A stretch of 64,000 nt of DNA from Haliea alexandrii. GTDB lineage: Bacteria; Pseudomonadota; Gammaproteobacteria; Pseudomonadales; Halieaceae. The DNA lies in assembly GCF_003719295.1 (NCBI RefSeq), contig NZ_RFLW01000001.1, positions 1,258,955 through 1,322,954 on the forward strand. Reading direction: 5' to 3'. Of the stretch, positions 52,838-61,247 are shown in pieces (within the stretch, counting starts at the first letter, position 1; every line of letters starts with the position of its first letter). The notes under the pieces are model-generated. The model saw only the letters and a program-made list of their open reading frames with translations. It did not search any database and had not been told where the DNA came from. A program made the translations under genes and the position numbers.

Positions 52838-53085
52838 GCTTCCTTCATTTTGTGTTCTACGAACTCTGCGAGCGAACCGACGGTTTCAAAGATTTCTCCA
52901 CTAATCTCATCATCTGCCACTTCGCACCCCAGATTGTCTTCAATCTCGACAATAAGCGTTGTGATAGTGAGTGAGTTGAACTCTGGAAAGCCACCCATCA
53001 AATAGGTATCTTCACTCAGTGATACAGATTCATCCAGCTGAAGGCAGGAGCGGATCATCTTGCGAGTGATTTCTAGCGCTGTCAC
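52834..53085 (-). CDS. Acyl carrier protein, exosortase-A associated
   Basis: 83 residues, acidic and helical, as expected for an ACP. The phosphopantetheine serine is S38 in PEFNSLTITTL; the usual Asp before it (DSL) is Asn. GTG 53085 has AGAGGA six bases upstream. It is coupled to hydrolase 2. It would carry the acid activated by the ligase at 3.6-5.2 kb and perhaps be the true substrate of the decarboxylase. No phosphopantetheinyl transferase is seen in the window. Confidence 0.88.
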   Translation of the reverse strand: MTALEITRKMIRSCLQLDESVSLSEDTYLMGGFPEFNSLTITTLIVEIEDNLGCEVADDEISGEIFETVGSLAEFVEHKMKEA

Positions 53086-53113
53086 TTGTTTTCCTCTTGA
53101 AAGTAGTCTTTTG

Positions 53114-53788
53114 TCAGTCCCATTGTCCGGCTTGCTGTAGTTTGCGTTTCAACCCCGGGAAGGTCACACCAGAGGCGTAAGCTTGTTGCGCATAGCGGCT
53201 TGCCTCACTGTATTGTCCGAGATCAAAGTAGACTAGGCCCATGTTGTAAAGTAGGTTGACATCATTGGGCGTCAAAGCCTCAGCTTGTAGGTAGTGCTTA
53301 AGGGAGTCTCGGGGATGCCCCAGACGATGCAGATACAGCCCGAAAAGCATGTGGGGCACGGCATCGTCGGGCGCATAGCGGATCGCGCGCTGCAAAAAAC
53401 ATTCGGCGGGATTCTCTCGCTTCAGGCGAGCGGAGGGATCGCTGATTGAAAAACGGACAGCAGAGTACAGTGCGCGGTGGTGATTGGGTATTTTGGTTAG
53501 TGTGTAGCGAATATCACCTATAGGGTGTGTGACGCTGACTCCGCGTATCAGCTGTTCGACGTCCTGTGTGAAGTGGTAGTTCTCGACAATAGGCAGTTTG
53601 TTTTTGTCTATTCGGAAATCAAACGGCCCGTAGTTCTCGGTGCCAGGCCCGCTGCACTGTCGGCCATCGAGTGTCTCACCCACCCAAGGTGCCACGCCTC
53701 TGCCTTCCGCATAGGCAAACGTGCTGCTGAGCAACGCATAGAGTGTGAAAATCGCAGCTACAAGGCTCTGTAGGGGGTGTGTATTCAT
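53114..53788 (-). CDS. Secreted tetratricopeptide-repeat protein
   Basis: 224 residues. Signal peptide (SLVAAIFTLYALLSSTFAYA). A Cys-containing region CSGPGTENYGPFDFR follows, which looks conserved, and then about three TPR units in the last 110 residues (AVPHMLFGLYLHRLGHPRDS, VNLLYNMGLVYFDLGQYSEA). Periplasmic scaffold protein of unknown partner. It is coupled to the asparagine-synthetase-like gene by ATGA and 28 bases before the ACP gene. Confidence 0.75.
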   Translation of the reverse strand: MNTHPLQSLVAAIFTLYALLSSTFAYAEGRGVAPWVGETLDGRQCSGPGTENYGPFDFRIDKNKLPIVENYHFTQDVEQLIRGVSVTHPIGDIRYTLTKIPNHHRALYSAVRFSISDPSARLKRENPAECFLQRAIRYAPDDAVPHMLFGLYLHRLGHPRDSLKHYLQAEALTPNDVNLLYNMGLVYFDLGQYSEASRYAQQAYASGVTFPGLKRKLQQAGQWD

Positions 53789-55569
53789 CGCGCCACCTCG
53801 TGGGCTCCCAGCCAGATTTCCAGCACCGCCAAGAGCCAGACGAGCTCGCCGTAGTAGGACGCATGGCCATCACGGTGCTGTGCAACGGCTTCCTCGAGAA
53901 ATCTTGGGTTGAAAATCGAGCGGTTGTGCGGGCCCAATGCATGTTCATAGGCCATGTCGCGCAGCGGCGAATGGGTTTTCATCCAAACTCCAAAGGGTAA
54001 CCCGAAGCCTTGCTTGGACTTTTTGATCGTAGCATCCGGTAACCATCCCTTAAGCGCCTGTTTGTAGAAGTCCCGCAGCGCTTTGCGCGGTAACTTCCAG
54101 TGCGATGGTATTTTCAGCGAAAGTGACACCAACTCGTCATCCAGCATGGGGTAACGCACCTCAACCCCCGCCATCTCGCAGGCCTTGCTGACCTTGCGCA
54201 GGTCATTGTCCGCCAGCGTTATCTGCCAGTCTAGAAAAAGCATGCGATTCAGCGAGCTAGCACCTTCAGGTGCATGATAGATTGAATTGAGTAGTCCTGT
54301 CGGGCGCACCGTATCGATGGCGCGAAGAAACTCCGGAAGAAAGACCTGCGTGGCGTCGTTCTGTTCAAGAAAGCTGTAGTAATGTAGCCGCGCTGGCAGG
54401 GGGGTGTAGGCCTGTTTGAGGAAACTCGAAGCTTTGCGGCCAAGTCTGCTTTGCGCCGGCAATATCTTGGCTAAACCCTCGATTATTGTGTGACGAGCGA
54501 AATAAGGCAGATTAGCATAATGCTCAAATAATTTTTGATGGGCGTAGCGTTCATTACCTGCGAAAAGCTCGTCACCGCCGTCTCCGGCGAGGAGTACGGA
54601 AACGCCATCTGCGGCCGCCCTTTGGGCGCAAAAGTAGGCCGGAAGCGCGGAGGAGTTACCAAAGGGTTCTTCAAAGGCCTTCGAGATTTCTGGCATTGCC
54701 GTCACAACATCGTCGGGGGTCACATAGTATTCATGTAATCGAATGCCAAAGTGTTTTGCGGTAATGCGTGCATAAGGCATCTCATCGTAGCCTTCCGCAT
54801 CAAAGCCAATGGCATAGGCATCGCAGCCGGCTTCCTGTACTTCGTGTAACATTCCGGCCACGGTAGAGCTGTCTAGTCCGCCGCTAAGAAAAGCGCCGGT
54901 CTTGTGCGTTGCGTGGTCATGCGCTGCGCGTCCTACTGCATTTCGGAGTGTTTCCGCGACTGCAGTTTTCAGGCGAGTTCGAGAGCCCGGACTATTTTCG
55001 GTGAATTTGGGAGTCCAATAGCGTGTGACACGAACGCCATTTCGGTCTGCCTCGCCCCGATGTGCCATACTCAGCTTCTGAACATTTTTGTAAGCACTGC
55101 CTGGCGCGGGAATCATGTGGAAGTAAACAAAGTGATAGATGCTCTGCTCATCCAGGTCGGGTGCTTGCATCGGCGCTAAGGAAGGACGCAACTGTGTACA
55201 GACGCTTAGCGTACCTTCATTCTCAGAGTAGTACAGCGGTTGGCGGCCAAGCCTGTCGTTGGCGAAAAGGATGCGCTCTTGCTGTGGGTCGAGCAACAGC
55301 AAGGCCCATCGACCTGCGATCGTGGTCAGGAAACTGTCACCGAGCGCTTGATACTGAGTGAGCAGCTCAGTGGCATTGGTTTGCTGGCAACCGCTGTTTG
55401 TTTCCAGGAAGGGGTGACCTGTGAGCGCGATTATTATGCCGCTTGCGTCGGTAGCCGACTGTTCGCTGTGAATGTAGTGCGGCTGCGCTGCATCGCCTTC
55501 AGCAAAAGTGCCAAGCAGGTTCGCATCAGACCAGTTCCTCAAAGGCAATGTCGCTTCCAGCAACGGCAT
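53785..55569 (-). CDS. Asparagine-synthetase-like protein lacking the glutaminase cysteine
   Basis: About 594 residues. The N-terminal domain keeps the class II amidotransferase fold (FANDRLGRQPLYYSENEG) but no start codon is followed by Cys, so glutamine cannot be the ammonia donor. The synthetase domain is intact: PP-loop AFLSGGLDSSTVAG and LLAGDGGDELFAGNERY. This pattern is known in beta-lactam synthetase and lasso-peptide cyclase, which adenylate a carboxylate and join it to an internal amine. I use ATG 55569 (AGGA five bases before AAGGA-ATG spacing); ATG 55590 and GTG 55611 overlap the sulfotransferase gene. The product may be an amide on the polysaccharide. Confidence 0.82.
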   Translation of the reverse strand: MPLLEATLPLRNWSDANLLGTFAEGDAAQPHYIHSEQSATDASGIIIALTGHPFLETNSGCQQTNATELLTQYQALGDSFLTTIAGRWALLLLDPQQERILFANDRLGRQPLYYSENEGTLSVCTQLRPSLAPMQAPDLDEQSIYHFVYFHMIPAPGSAYKNVQKLSMAHRGEADRNGVRVTRYWTPKFTENSPGSRTRLKTAVAETLRNAVGRAAHDHATHKTGAFLSGGLDSSTVAGMLHEVQEAGCDAYAIGFDAEGYDEMPYARITAKHFGIRLHEYYVTPDDVVTAMPEISKAFEEPFGNSSALPAYFCAQRAAADGVSVLLAGDGGDELFAGNERYAHQKLFEHYANLPYFARHTIIEGLAKILPAQSRLGRKASSFLKQAYTPLPARLHYYSFLEQNDATQVFLPEFLRAIDTVRPTGLLNSIYHAPEGASSLNRMLFLDWQITLADNDLRKVSKACEMAGVEVRYPMLDDELVSLSLKIPSHWKLPRKALRDFYKQALKGWLPDATIKKSKQGFGLPFGVWMKTHSPLRDMAYEHALGPHNRSIFNPRFLEEAVAQHRDGHASYYGELVWLLAVLEIWLGAHEVAR

Positions 55570-55582
55570 TCCTTTCCTGACC

Positions 55583-56362
55583 TTATTCATCCTGGAGTAC
55601 CTTTGCGACACACCGTTTGCTTTCTATGATCGTGCTGCGGGCCAGCTGGAACTGATGAGCCGCCTCTGCCATGTTTGCTTCCGCGACGGGAATGTGGTCA
55701 TAGGTTCGAGTGACGCGTTCTATCTTGCCAGATATGATCGATTCCGACGAGTCACCCGCTTTCTCTGCACCCGTCAGCGGCTGTTTTTTATAGTTTTCTT
55801 CTAGCGGTGCTTTCAGGCCAAGAAAGCCACTGATCGATTGAAGGGTCCGTGGTGCCTCTTCTCGCAGAGCATCAGCATCGAGGTACAGGAAATCGGTCGG
55901 ACTGGCGCTGGCAATTCTGGCTAGCGACCGAATTCGGGATATGTAGTACTGAGTGGCGTTGTAACTGTCTGTATACGGGTGATCGGGTTCGACTGAGCGG
56001 TAGAGGCTGACGATACTGCGAATGGTTGTCTGTGGTGGGCGCAGCGCAAAGATCACTTTGCCTTGCTGGAAGAGTGAGAGGTCGACAAAGTGGTCATCGT
56101 GAAGCACTTTGTCGAACATAAATCGAGCCGATGACTTTGGCGCATGTTTGGAGAAGTGCAGTAGCTTCTGCCTGATCAGGCTCTTCCAACTGTAATACCC
56201 AATGTGTAGCTCATAGTAGCCTTCAATTTCGGGGTTGCTGCCGAGTACGTGCCCCAGCAAGCTGGTATTGGCCCGCATGTGGCTCATGAGCAATATCGGC
56301 TGGTAGTGCTTCAGGACTGTCGGATGTTTTCCCAACGCCCGCAAGTAAGTCAATGTTTCCAT
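55583..56362 (-). CDS. Sulfotransferase family protein
   Basis: 259 residues. The PAPS 5'-phosphosulfate loop is the MSHMRANTSLLGHVL segment near residue 27, and the 3'-phosphate loop is probably RPPQTTIRSIVSLYRS. A downstream acidic/aromatic segment (DFLYLDADALREEAPRTL) fits the family. It would sulfate a sugar hydroxyl, giving an anionic polysaccharide as is common in marine bacteria. Starts one base inside the stop of the GT2 gene. Confidence 0.8.
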   Translation of the reverse strand: METLTYLRALGKHPTVLKHYQPILLMSHMRANTSLLGHVLGSNPEIEGYYELHIGYYSWKSLIRQKLLHFSKHAPKSSARFMFDKVLHDDHFVDLSLFQQGKVIFALRPPQTTIRSIVSLYRSVEPDHPYTDSYNATQYYISRIRSLARIASASPTDFLYLDADALREEAPRTLQSISGFLGLKAPLEENYKKQPLTGAEKAGDSSESIISGKIERVTRTYDHIPVAEANMAEAAHQFQLARSTIIESKRCVAKVLQDE

Positions 56363-57387
56363 TATCGTCTATCCAGCATCGCGAATACGGCAAGGTATAT
56401 ACAGTACGCCTGCCACTTCAGTGAATAGCGATGTGCGAGCGCTACGCGGGCAAGCACGGCTGCTGCTTTGCGCTCACCGCTTTGCCGTTTAAGTGTTGTC
56501 AAATGTTTATATAGTGGCGACAGGCGGGTTCTACAGGCATCCACCACATCCGGGTGCTCACTTGTGCACAGGTTCTTCTGGTAGACACGTATTTGTGACA
56601 AGCGCTTCTGAGTTTCGTCAACGGAGGTCGACTCGTTATTTCTTTTGCTGATCGCGGGTACGTTGTGGCGACCAATGCATCTTGCCGTATAGATGATGTG
56701 GGATGCGACGCTTAGTGTGCGCAAGTACAAGTCGACTTCACATTCGTAGCGAATGCCCTCATCCATGCCACCCAGATCGAGGAACAGCTGGCGGTGTAGG
56801 ATGGTGCAGTTGAGGTGTGGAAAGCCGCCATGTTGCAGCAATGTGCGCGGCTCTACGCGGAACGTACCGCAAGGGGCGTTCGTGATCGGCAGTTGGTTTG
56901 CAAGCCCATCAAGCCAAAGTGCATGTTCTACCCGTTGATTATTTTCGTCGTATGCCACTTGATTACTGTAGTAAGCGTCCACATCGCCATCGCTGCGCAG
57001 TATGACATCTCGGGCAGTCTGTAAATGCTCCATATCTTCCCAGCTGTCATCGTCGTCCAGGATGCATAGATAACGCCCTCTAGCCGCGCGAGCCCCCGTG
57101 TTGATGGAATAGCTTGGGCCATGGCCGTTCGGGCGCTGGGCTTGGCAAATCCATGATACGCAATCAGCCGCATCAGCTTCCATCGCTTGATAGGCGGCCA
57201 AATATTCGCCGGCAGAGCCATCATTCACTACGATGACTTCTAAATCCTGCGTGCTTTGTGCAAGCACAGATTGGAGGGCGCGCTGGAATAGTCCGGGGCG
57301 ATTGCGAGTGGGTATGATTACTGAGAAGAATGGTGCGTCATGTTCGACCGCGCCAGGCATTTGCTCCAACTTGGACTCGCTAGACAT
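56362..57387 (-). CDS. Glycosyltransferase family 2
   Basis: GT-A enzyme of 341 residues. FFSVIIPTRNRPGLFQRALQ, VIVVNDGSAGEYL and the metal motif RYLCILDDDDSWED are clear. The acceptor part has LDLGGMDEGIRYECEVDLYL, and the C-terminus is Arg/Lys-rich and helical. Overlaps the ATP-grasp/phosphatase gene by 8 bases and ends in the start of the sulfotransferase. Confidence 0.87.
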   Translation of the reverse strand: MSSESKLEQMPGAVEHDAPFFSVIIPTRNRPGLFQRALQSVLAQSTQDLEVIVVNDGSAGEYLAAYQAMEADAADCVSWICQAQRPNGHGPSYSINTGARAARGRYLCILDDDDSWEDMEHLQTARDVILRSDGDVDAYYSNQVAYDENNQRVEHALWLDGLANQLPITNAPCGTFRVEPRTLLQHGGFPHLNCTILHRQLFLDLGGMDEGIRYECEVDLYLRTLSVASHIIYTARCIGRHNVPAISKRNNESTSVDETQKRLSQIRVYQKNLCTSEHPDVVDACRTRLSPLYKHLTTLKRQSGERKAAAVLARVALAHRYSLKWQAYCIYLAVFAMLDRR

Positions 57388-59131
57388 GATTGTGTGTCCC
57401 CTGCAGGGCGCCGGATAAAGCGCTCACGGCTTCCCGGATTTGCAGGAAGCAGGATTCATAAATTGCGGGCGCCTGATTATAGGGATCGAGAATTTCAATG
57501 CTATTAGCACGCTTGTCTGAAGCTGTGCCCAGCAGGAAGGTTCGGGTGGCCGTGTCTGGGTACATCTTGGTGAGTTGATCGAAATGGCGTTTTTCCATGA
57601 CGAATATAAGGTCACTCTCTTCTATAAGCTCTGCACTTACATACGTAGAGCTGCTATTCGCGAGCGCAATGTTATGCCGGGCGGCAACCGCGACCATACG
57701 TGGATCTGCCGGTCGCCCGGTTTCTTCATGGAAGCCCGCGGAGCGGATTTTCCTTGTGTTTGCTAAAGGCTGAATCGCAGACATGGCAGCCTCGGCGACA
57801 ACACTCCGATTGATGTTGCCATAACAAACAAACAGAATACTGCGTGAGCTGCGGAGTTTCTCGCGTATCGTTCCGTTTCGCCAAAGCAAGCGCTGCTGCA
57901 GGGAAAACCAGTGCTCCTTCCAGAGGCCGGCGACTCGTAGCGCATACTGTCGCGCGAGGCGGCCGATATCGACCAAGCCGGGTAATGGATCACTGAAATT
58001 TTGAATATCGAAGTAATGGTGGAATGAAAAAACCTCCACCAGGTCCCTGGCGATGGAGCGCCCCGAAGGGGTTTTCGTTGTATGGTCACTTTTGCTGCGC
58101 AGAACCATTTCATGCCACATCAGGTCGCGAGACAGATTTCGACACACAACGCCGCGCCGGTAGGGTGGGTAGTGTGGCACGTCACCCGTCAGCGCGAGGT
58201 CCACAAGCATTGACGGGAAATCGGCGCCGGCTGCGGTTGCCAACGGCAGAGATCCCCACAAGCGGCCATTGATTTCCATCAGGCAATAGCTGCGGTCATC
58301 CGGGTTCCACTTGAACTCAACCATCGCGACACCGGTCCAGCGTGCTGCACTCATCAGCTTTTTCGCTGCCTCAAGTAATTCAGGCGCGATCTCGGTGCTC
58401 GCCCGAAGGCTGCTGCCCCCACCCGTAAGCGGTACCTCGTGCAGGCGCACGTGTTGAAACGCGTACAGAATCTCGCCGGCCCGTGCAATTAGCTCAATGC
58501 CTGCGCCCTGGCCCTGGAAATAGGTTTGCAGGATGACGGGGGAGTGCTCTAGGCAGGCCTCGCATTGTGCGCGCAAACACTCGAGGTTGTTTGCATAGCT
58601 TACGTCTCTTCTTGCGTAGCCCGAGGCGCTGCCCGACAGGGTTTGGCTGGGTTTGATAACCATCGGCCATGTTAAATCCGATGGCAGATTCTTGAGGTCG
58701 GCTAGGTTATGGAGATAAAAGCTTCGCGGTGTGGAGATTCCCAGCTCTTCAGCAAGTTTGAAAGTGGCGTTTTTGTTCAGAGCTAAAGTAAGACTCTCTG
58801 CGCTGGGCAGCGCTATCTTTACGTGTGGTAGTTGGTCGCGACTTTCCGACAGTGGCAGCAACGAACGTTCCGTAACCGGTATGACCAAGTCATAGCGGTG
58901 TTGCCGTGTATGCTGCTCAAACCAGGCCAGGAACGCAGACCTGTCCTCGGTGGGATCTGGATAGCGGAATGTTTCAATTACGGATTTGGAGTAGCTGGTT
59001 ATGGGGCGCCGCGCTGCGCTAGCAACACTGACGCGGTATTTCGCGGCATTCAGGGAGCGCGCAACAGCAAGTGCTGGTGTCATATCGGCGTCAAGTATCA
59101 GAATTCTTTTGGATATACGCGTTGTTGACAC
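57380..59131 (-). CDS. ATP-grasp ligase fused to a low-molecular-weight tyrosine phosphatase domain
   Basis: 583 residues. About 1-400 are a carbamoyl-phosphate-synthase-like ATP-grasp protein: ILILDADMTPALAVARSL (preATP-grasp), TWPMVIKPSQTLSGSASGYA (ATP loop) and VAMVEFKWNPDDRSYCLMEI followed by NGR (Mg-binding E-x-N). About 430-583 are an LMW-PTP: C436-YGNIN-R442 keeps CX5R, and ILDPYNQAP gives the general-acid Asp. The GTG start at 59131 has no strong ribosome site visible. It heads the variable block's minus-strand operon. The fusion could tie amide ligation to the phosphorylation state of the kinase. Confidence 0.85.
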   Translation of the reverse strand: MSTTRISKRILILDADMTPALAVARSLNAAKYRVSVASAARRPITSYSKSVIETFRYPDPTEDRSAFLAWFEQHTRQHRYDLVIPVTERSLLPLSESRDQLPHVKIALPSAESLTLALNKNATFKLAEELGISTPRSFYLHNLADLKNLPSDLTWPMVIKPSQTLSGSASGYARRDVSYANNLECLRAQCEACLEHSPVILQTYFQGQGAGIELIARAGEILYAFQHVRLHEVPLTGGGSSLRASTEIAPELLEAAKKLMSAARWTGVAMVEFKWNPDDRSYCLMEINGRLWGSLPLATAAGADFPSMLVDLALTGDVPHYPPYRRGVVCRNLSRDLMWHEMVLRSKSDHTTKTPSGRSIARDLVEVFSFHHYFDIQNFSDPLPGLVDIGRLARQYALRVAGLWKEHWFSLQQRLLWRNGTIREKLRSSRSILFVCYGNINRSVVAEAAMSAIQPLANTRKIRSAGFHEETGRPADPRMVAVAARHNIALANSSSTYVSAELIEESDLIFVMEKRHFDQLTKMYPDTATRTFLLGTASDKRANSIEILDPYNQAPAIYESCFLQIREAVSALSGALQGTHNHV

Positions 59132-59196
59132 AATACCAGTCTTACTCTGAAAGGGTGTGGCGTTGATGATACAACAGAAGCTAGGAGTCTCGGGCT

Positions 59197-59226
59197 AAAA
59201 AAAACCCCGGCAGAGCCGGGGTTTTT
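59197..59226 (-). terminator. Strong intrinsic terminator after the PEP-CTERM gene
   Basis: CCCCGGC-AGA-GCCGGGG forms a perfect 7-bp GC stem flanked by eight A and five T, so on the minus strand it ends in T8. It lies 43 bases after the PEP-CTERM stop. It would also work in the other direction, and isolates this gene from the operon at 59131. Confidence 0.92.
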
Positions 59227-59269
59227 CCTCGATACCTTGCGATGATACCGTAAGGCGTTACGTCGTGGT

Positions 59270-60205
59270 TCAGGCAGAGACGTTCTTGCGACGACGGCCA
59301 GCAAAGCCCAGTGCCAATACGCCGGCGCCAAACAAGCCCAGTACAGAGGGCTCAGGAATCAGCGTAGCTGTGTAGCTCATCGCAATATGAATAGAGCTTG
59401 TCCCTGGGTCGTTCTCGGGCGTGAAGACCGAGATGGTGGTGCCATTGTCAACAACCACGGAGGGGCCAACTGGCGTGCCATCATTCGTCGAAATTCCAGG
59501 CAGCAGCTGGAAGCTCAGGTCGTACTTGTAACCCATGTAATTGAAGGAGACGGGTGCGAAGGCGCCTGTCGATGCAGTAAACACGTCGTCACAGTTCGTG
59601 CCGAGAGGGTTCAGGCCCGCGCAAGTCGTCTGATTCAGTGTTTCGTTAAAGCTGATCTGATTGGTGGTAGTCGGATCCTGGTAGGCAAGCGTTGTACGTC
59701 CTGCGTCTGCAAAGATGCGCAAGTCAGCCAGAGTGTCGACAGTCCAGAGTGGATCGTTGATTGCCCCGCCGAGGGAATCGAGGGCTTCGTTGGTTTGCGT
59801 GATAGTGTCAATCACCCACCAGTCACCCTCATTCCACTGGCCGTCAACGTCTGTACCGGCAAAGCCGGCGGTGTAACGCAGAGGCGTTGCGCCGTCTACA
59901 TCAACGGTTGGAGCGGAATCGTTGTCAAATGACTGGATGCCGATGGATGACTGCGCGGGGGCATTGCCACCCTCCCACGCAAAACCGAGGCTGGTGCCAG
60001 CCGGCGCCAGGCCGCCCGCGTCAGGGTTGGCTACAGTGCTGCCAGCTTTGAACTGAAGAGAGCCGCCAAAGAATGTAGGTGTACTAAAACCCGCATGCTG
60101 GCTGAACCCCAGCTGTGCAAGCGGTGCTGCCACCGCCGAAGTACCAGCTACGGCCATCGCGAGGAGACTCGCTGCGCCTGCTGTCTTGATCATCGTTTTC
60201 ATCAT
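59270..60205 (-). CDS. PEP-CTERM sorting-domain protein
   Basis: 311-residue secreted protein. Signal peptide (ASLLAMAVAGTSAVAAPLA). The mature part is Gly/Asn/Thr-rich and beta-like, with a TCAGLNPLGTNC pair of Cys and no catalytic motif. The C-terminal sorting signal is complete: P-E-P in LIPEPSVLG, a membrane helix (LGLFGAGVLALGFAG) and RRRKNVSA. It is the substrate type for the exosortase at 27.1 kb and probably a surface/matrix protein. AGGAG lies 4 bases before ATG 60205 and 7 before the next ATG (60202), so either may be used. Expression is probably RpoN-dependent. Confidence 0.92.
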   Translation of the reverse strand: MMKTMIKTAGAASLLAMAVAGTSAVAAPLAQLGFSQHAGFSTPTFFGGSLQFKAGSTVANPDAGGLAPAGTSLGFAWEGGNAPAQSSIGIQSFDNDSAPTVDVDGATPLRYTAGFAGTDVDGQWNEGDWWVIDTITQTNEALDSLGGAINDPLWTVDTLADLRIFADAGRTTLAYQDPTTTNQISFNETLNQTTCAGLNPLGTNCDDVFTASTGAFAPVSFNYMGYKYDLSFQLLPGISTNDGTPVGPSVVVDNGTTISVFTPENDPGTSSIHIAMSYTATLIPEPSVLGLFGAGVLALGFAGRRRKNVSA

Positions 60206-60303
60206 GAATCTCCTGATTTTGTGTTCCGACAGGGCCCGTGGGGTATCGGAAGGTGAGCGCCTGGCCAGTGGTTGTGGCCTGGCCGCCGTCGCACAAGACT
60301 TAA

Positions 60304-60319
60304 AGCAATGGTCGTGCCA
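60304..60319 (-). promoter_or_regulatory. Perfect sigma-54 promoter of the PEP-CTERM gene
   Basis: The minus strand reads TGGCACGACCATTGCT, an exact match to TGGCACG-N4-TTGCW. Transcription would start near 60293, giving a leader of about 90 bases before the PEP-CTERM ATG. PrsR, a sigma-54 activator of this system, is encoded at 10.1-11.5 kb. The remaining bases 60320-60521 before the divergent acyltransferase gene are AT-rich and may contain the activator sites; I see no further gene there. Confidence 0.85.
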
Positions 60320-60521
60320 GTAAAAAATATTCTTTTAAAAACAGTGCGTTAAAGAATTATCGGAGCGAGATCTTGAATGCCGCAGGCTACGGGTGTAAAA
60401 ATTCCTGACAATTGCTTTCTGTTACCGTTTGTATCTTTTAACATGGCGCAGACCTCAGCAGGACGCACAGGGTCACCACCCTGAAACCCGGCAATACGGG
60501 GCCGTTCCGCGAGGCTATTGA

Positions 60522-61160
60522 ATGACCCACCCCAAGGCGTTCCGTCCGGAACACTGGCTAAACACACGCATCGTCAATCAACCCGAGGAACTGCGCCGAA
60601 TATATCGGCTGCGCTATAGCGTGTACTGCGAAGAGCGGTCGTTTTTGCGCGCGGACCGGTATCCGGATGGGCTGGAGGTCGACGCGTACGACTCGCGCTC
60701 GCGCTGTTTTGCGGCGTTTGACCGGGATGATGAAGTGGCAGGGTCTGTGCGTCTGGTCCTTGACGAGGCGGGGAACGTCTTCCCCTACCAGGAGCATTGC
60801 ACGCCCTACGAAAATGTAGCGTTGCCACCCTCGCGGGTCGCCGGCGAAGTGTCTCGTCTGGTGCTTAACCAGAATTGTCGCACCCCACCGGGAGGCGGTA
60901 ATACAGGCACGGTTATCCTCACCGTCTATCGGCAGATGTACCAGTACAGCCTGCAGCATGGCATCCAGTTCTGGTATGCCGCCATGGAGCGCTCTTTGGT
61001 ACGCATGATGGGCCGCATTGGCGTAGAGTTTCAACGCATCGGCCCATCGGTCGACTACCACGGCCCGGTTGCCCCCTATTTGCTCGAGCTCTCCGCACTC
61101 CAGCAGCGTTTGGCAAAGGTGAATCCTGCGCTGCTACACTGGCTTGACTCGGAGCTTTGA
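60522..61160 (+). CDS. PEP-CTERM/exosortase-system acyltransferase (LuxI-like GNAT)
   Basis: 212 residues of the family related to autoinducer synthases and found with exosortases. Shared core: LRYSVYCEERSFLRADRYPD, LEVDAYDSRSRCFAAFD, VAGSVRLVLDEAG and GEVSRLVLNQNCR, then FWYAAMERSLVRMMGRIGVE. GAGG stands 7 bases before the ATG. The acyl donor could be acyl-ACP, acyl-CoA or the adenylate-forming enzyme two genes on. The start of a plus-strand group 60.5-64 kb. Confidence 0.9.
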   Translation: MTHPKAFRPEHWLNTRIVNQPEELRRIYRLRYSVYCEERSFLRADRYPDGLEVDAYDSRSRCFAAFDRDDEVAGSVRLVLDEAGNVFPYQEHCTPYENVALPPSRVAGEVSRLVLNQNCRTPPGGGNTGTVILTVYRQMYQYSLQHGIQFWYAAMERSLVRMMGRIGVEFQRIGPSVDYHGPVAPYLLELSALQQRLAKVNPALLHWLDSEL

Positions 61161-61247
61161 TAACGGGGCTCAGAATGCCTGATTGCGGATACCTCGGTAT
61201 TTGGTGCTATGCTGCAGGCAGAAACATAAATGAGGGTGGAGGGAGCA

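Noticed and set aside
40445-59131. Search for insertion sequences, integrases, attachment sites or tRNA genes at the edges of the AT-rich block
   Set aside because: No transposase-like frame, terminal inverted repeat or tRNA was found; edges are tight gene junctions (convergent at 40443/40445).
59197-59226. Hairpin considered as a riboswitch or attenuator for the operon at 59131
   Set aside because: Simple perfect GC stem with A- and T-runs on both sides directly after the PEP-CTERM gene; a bidirectional terminator explains it fully.
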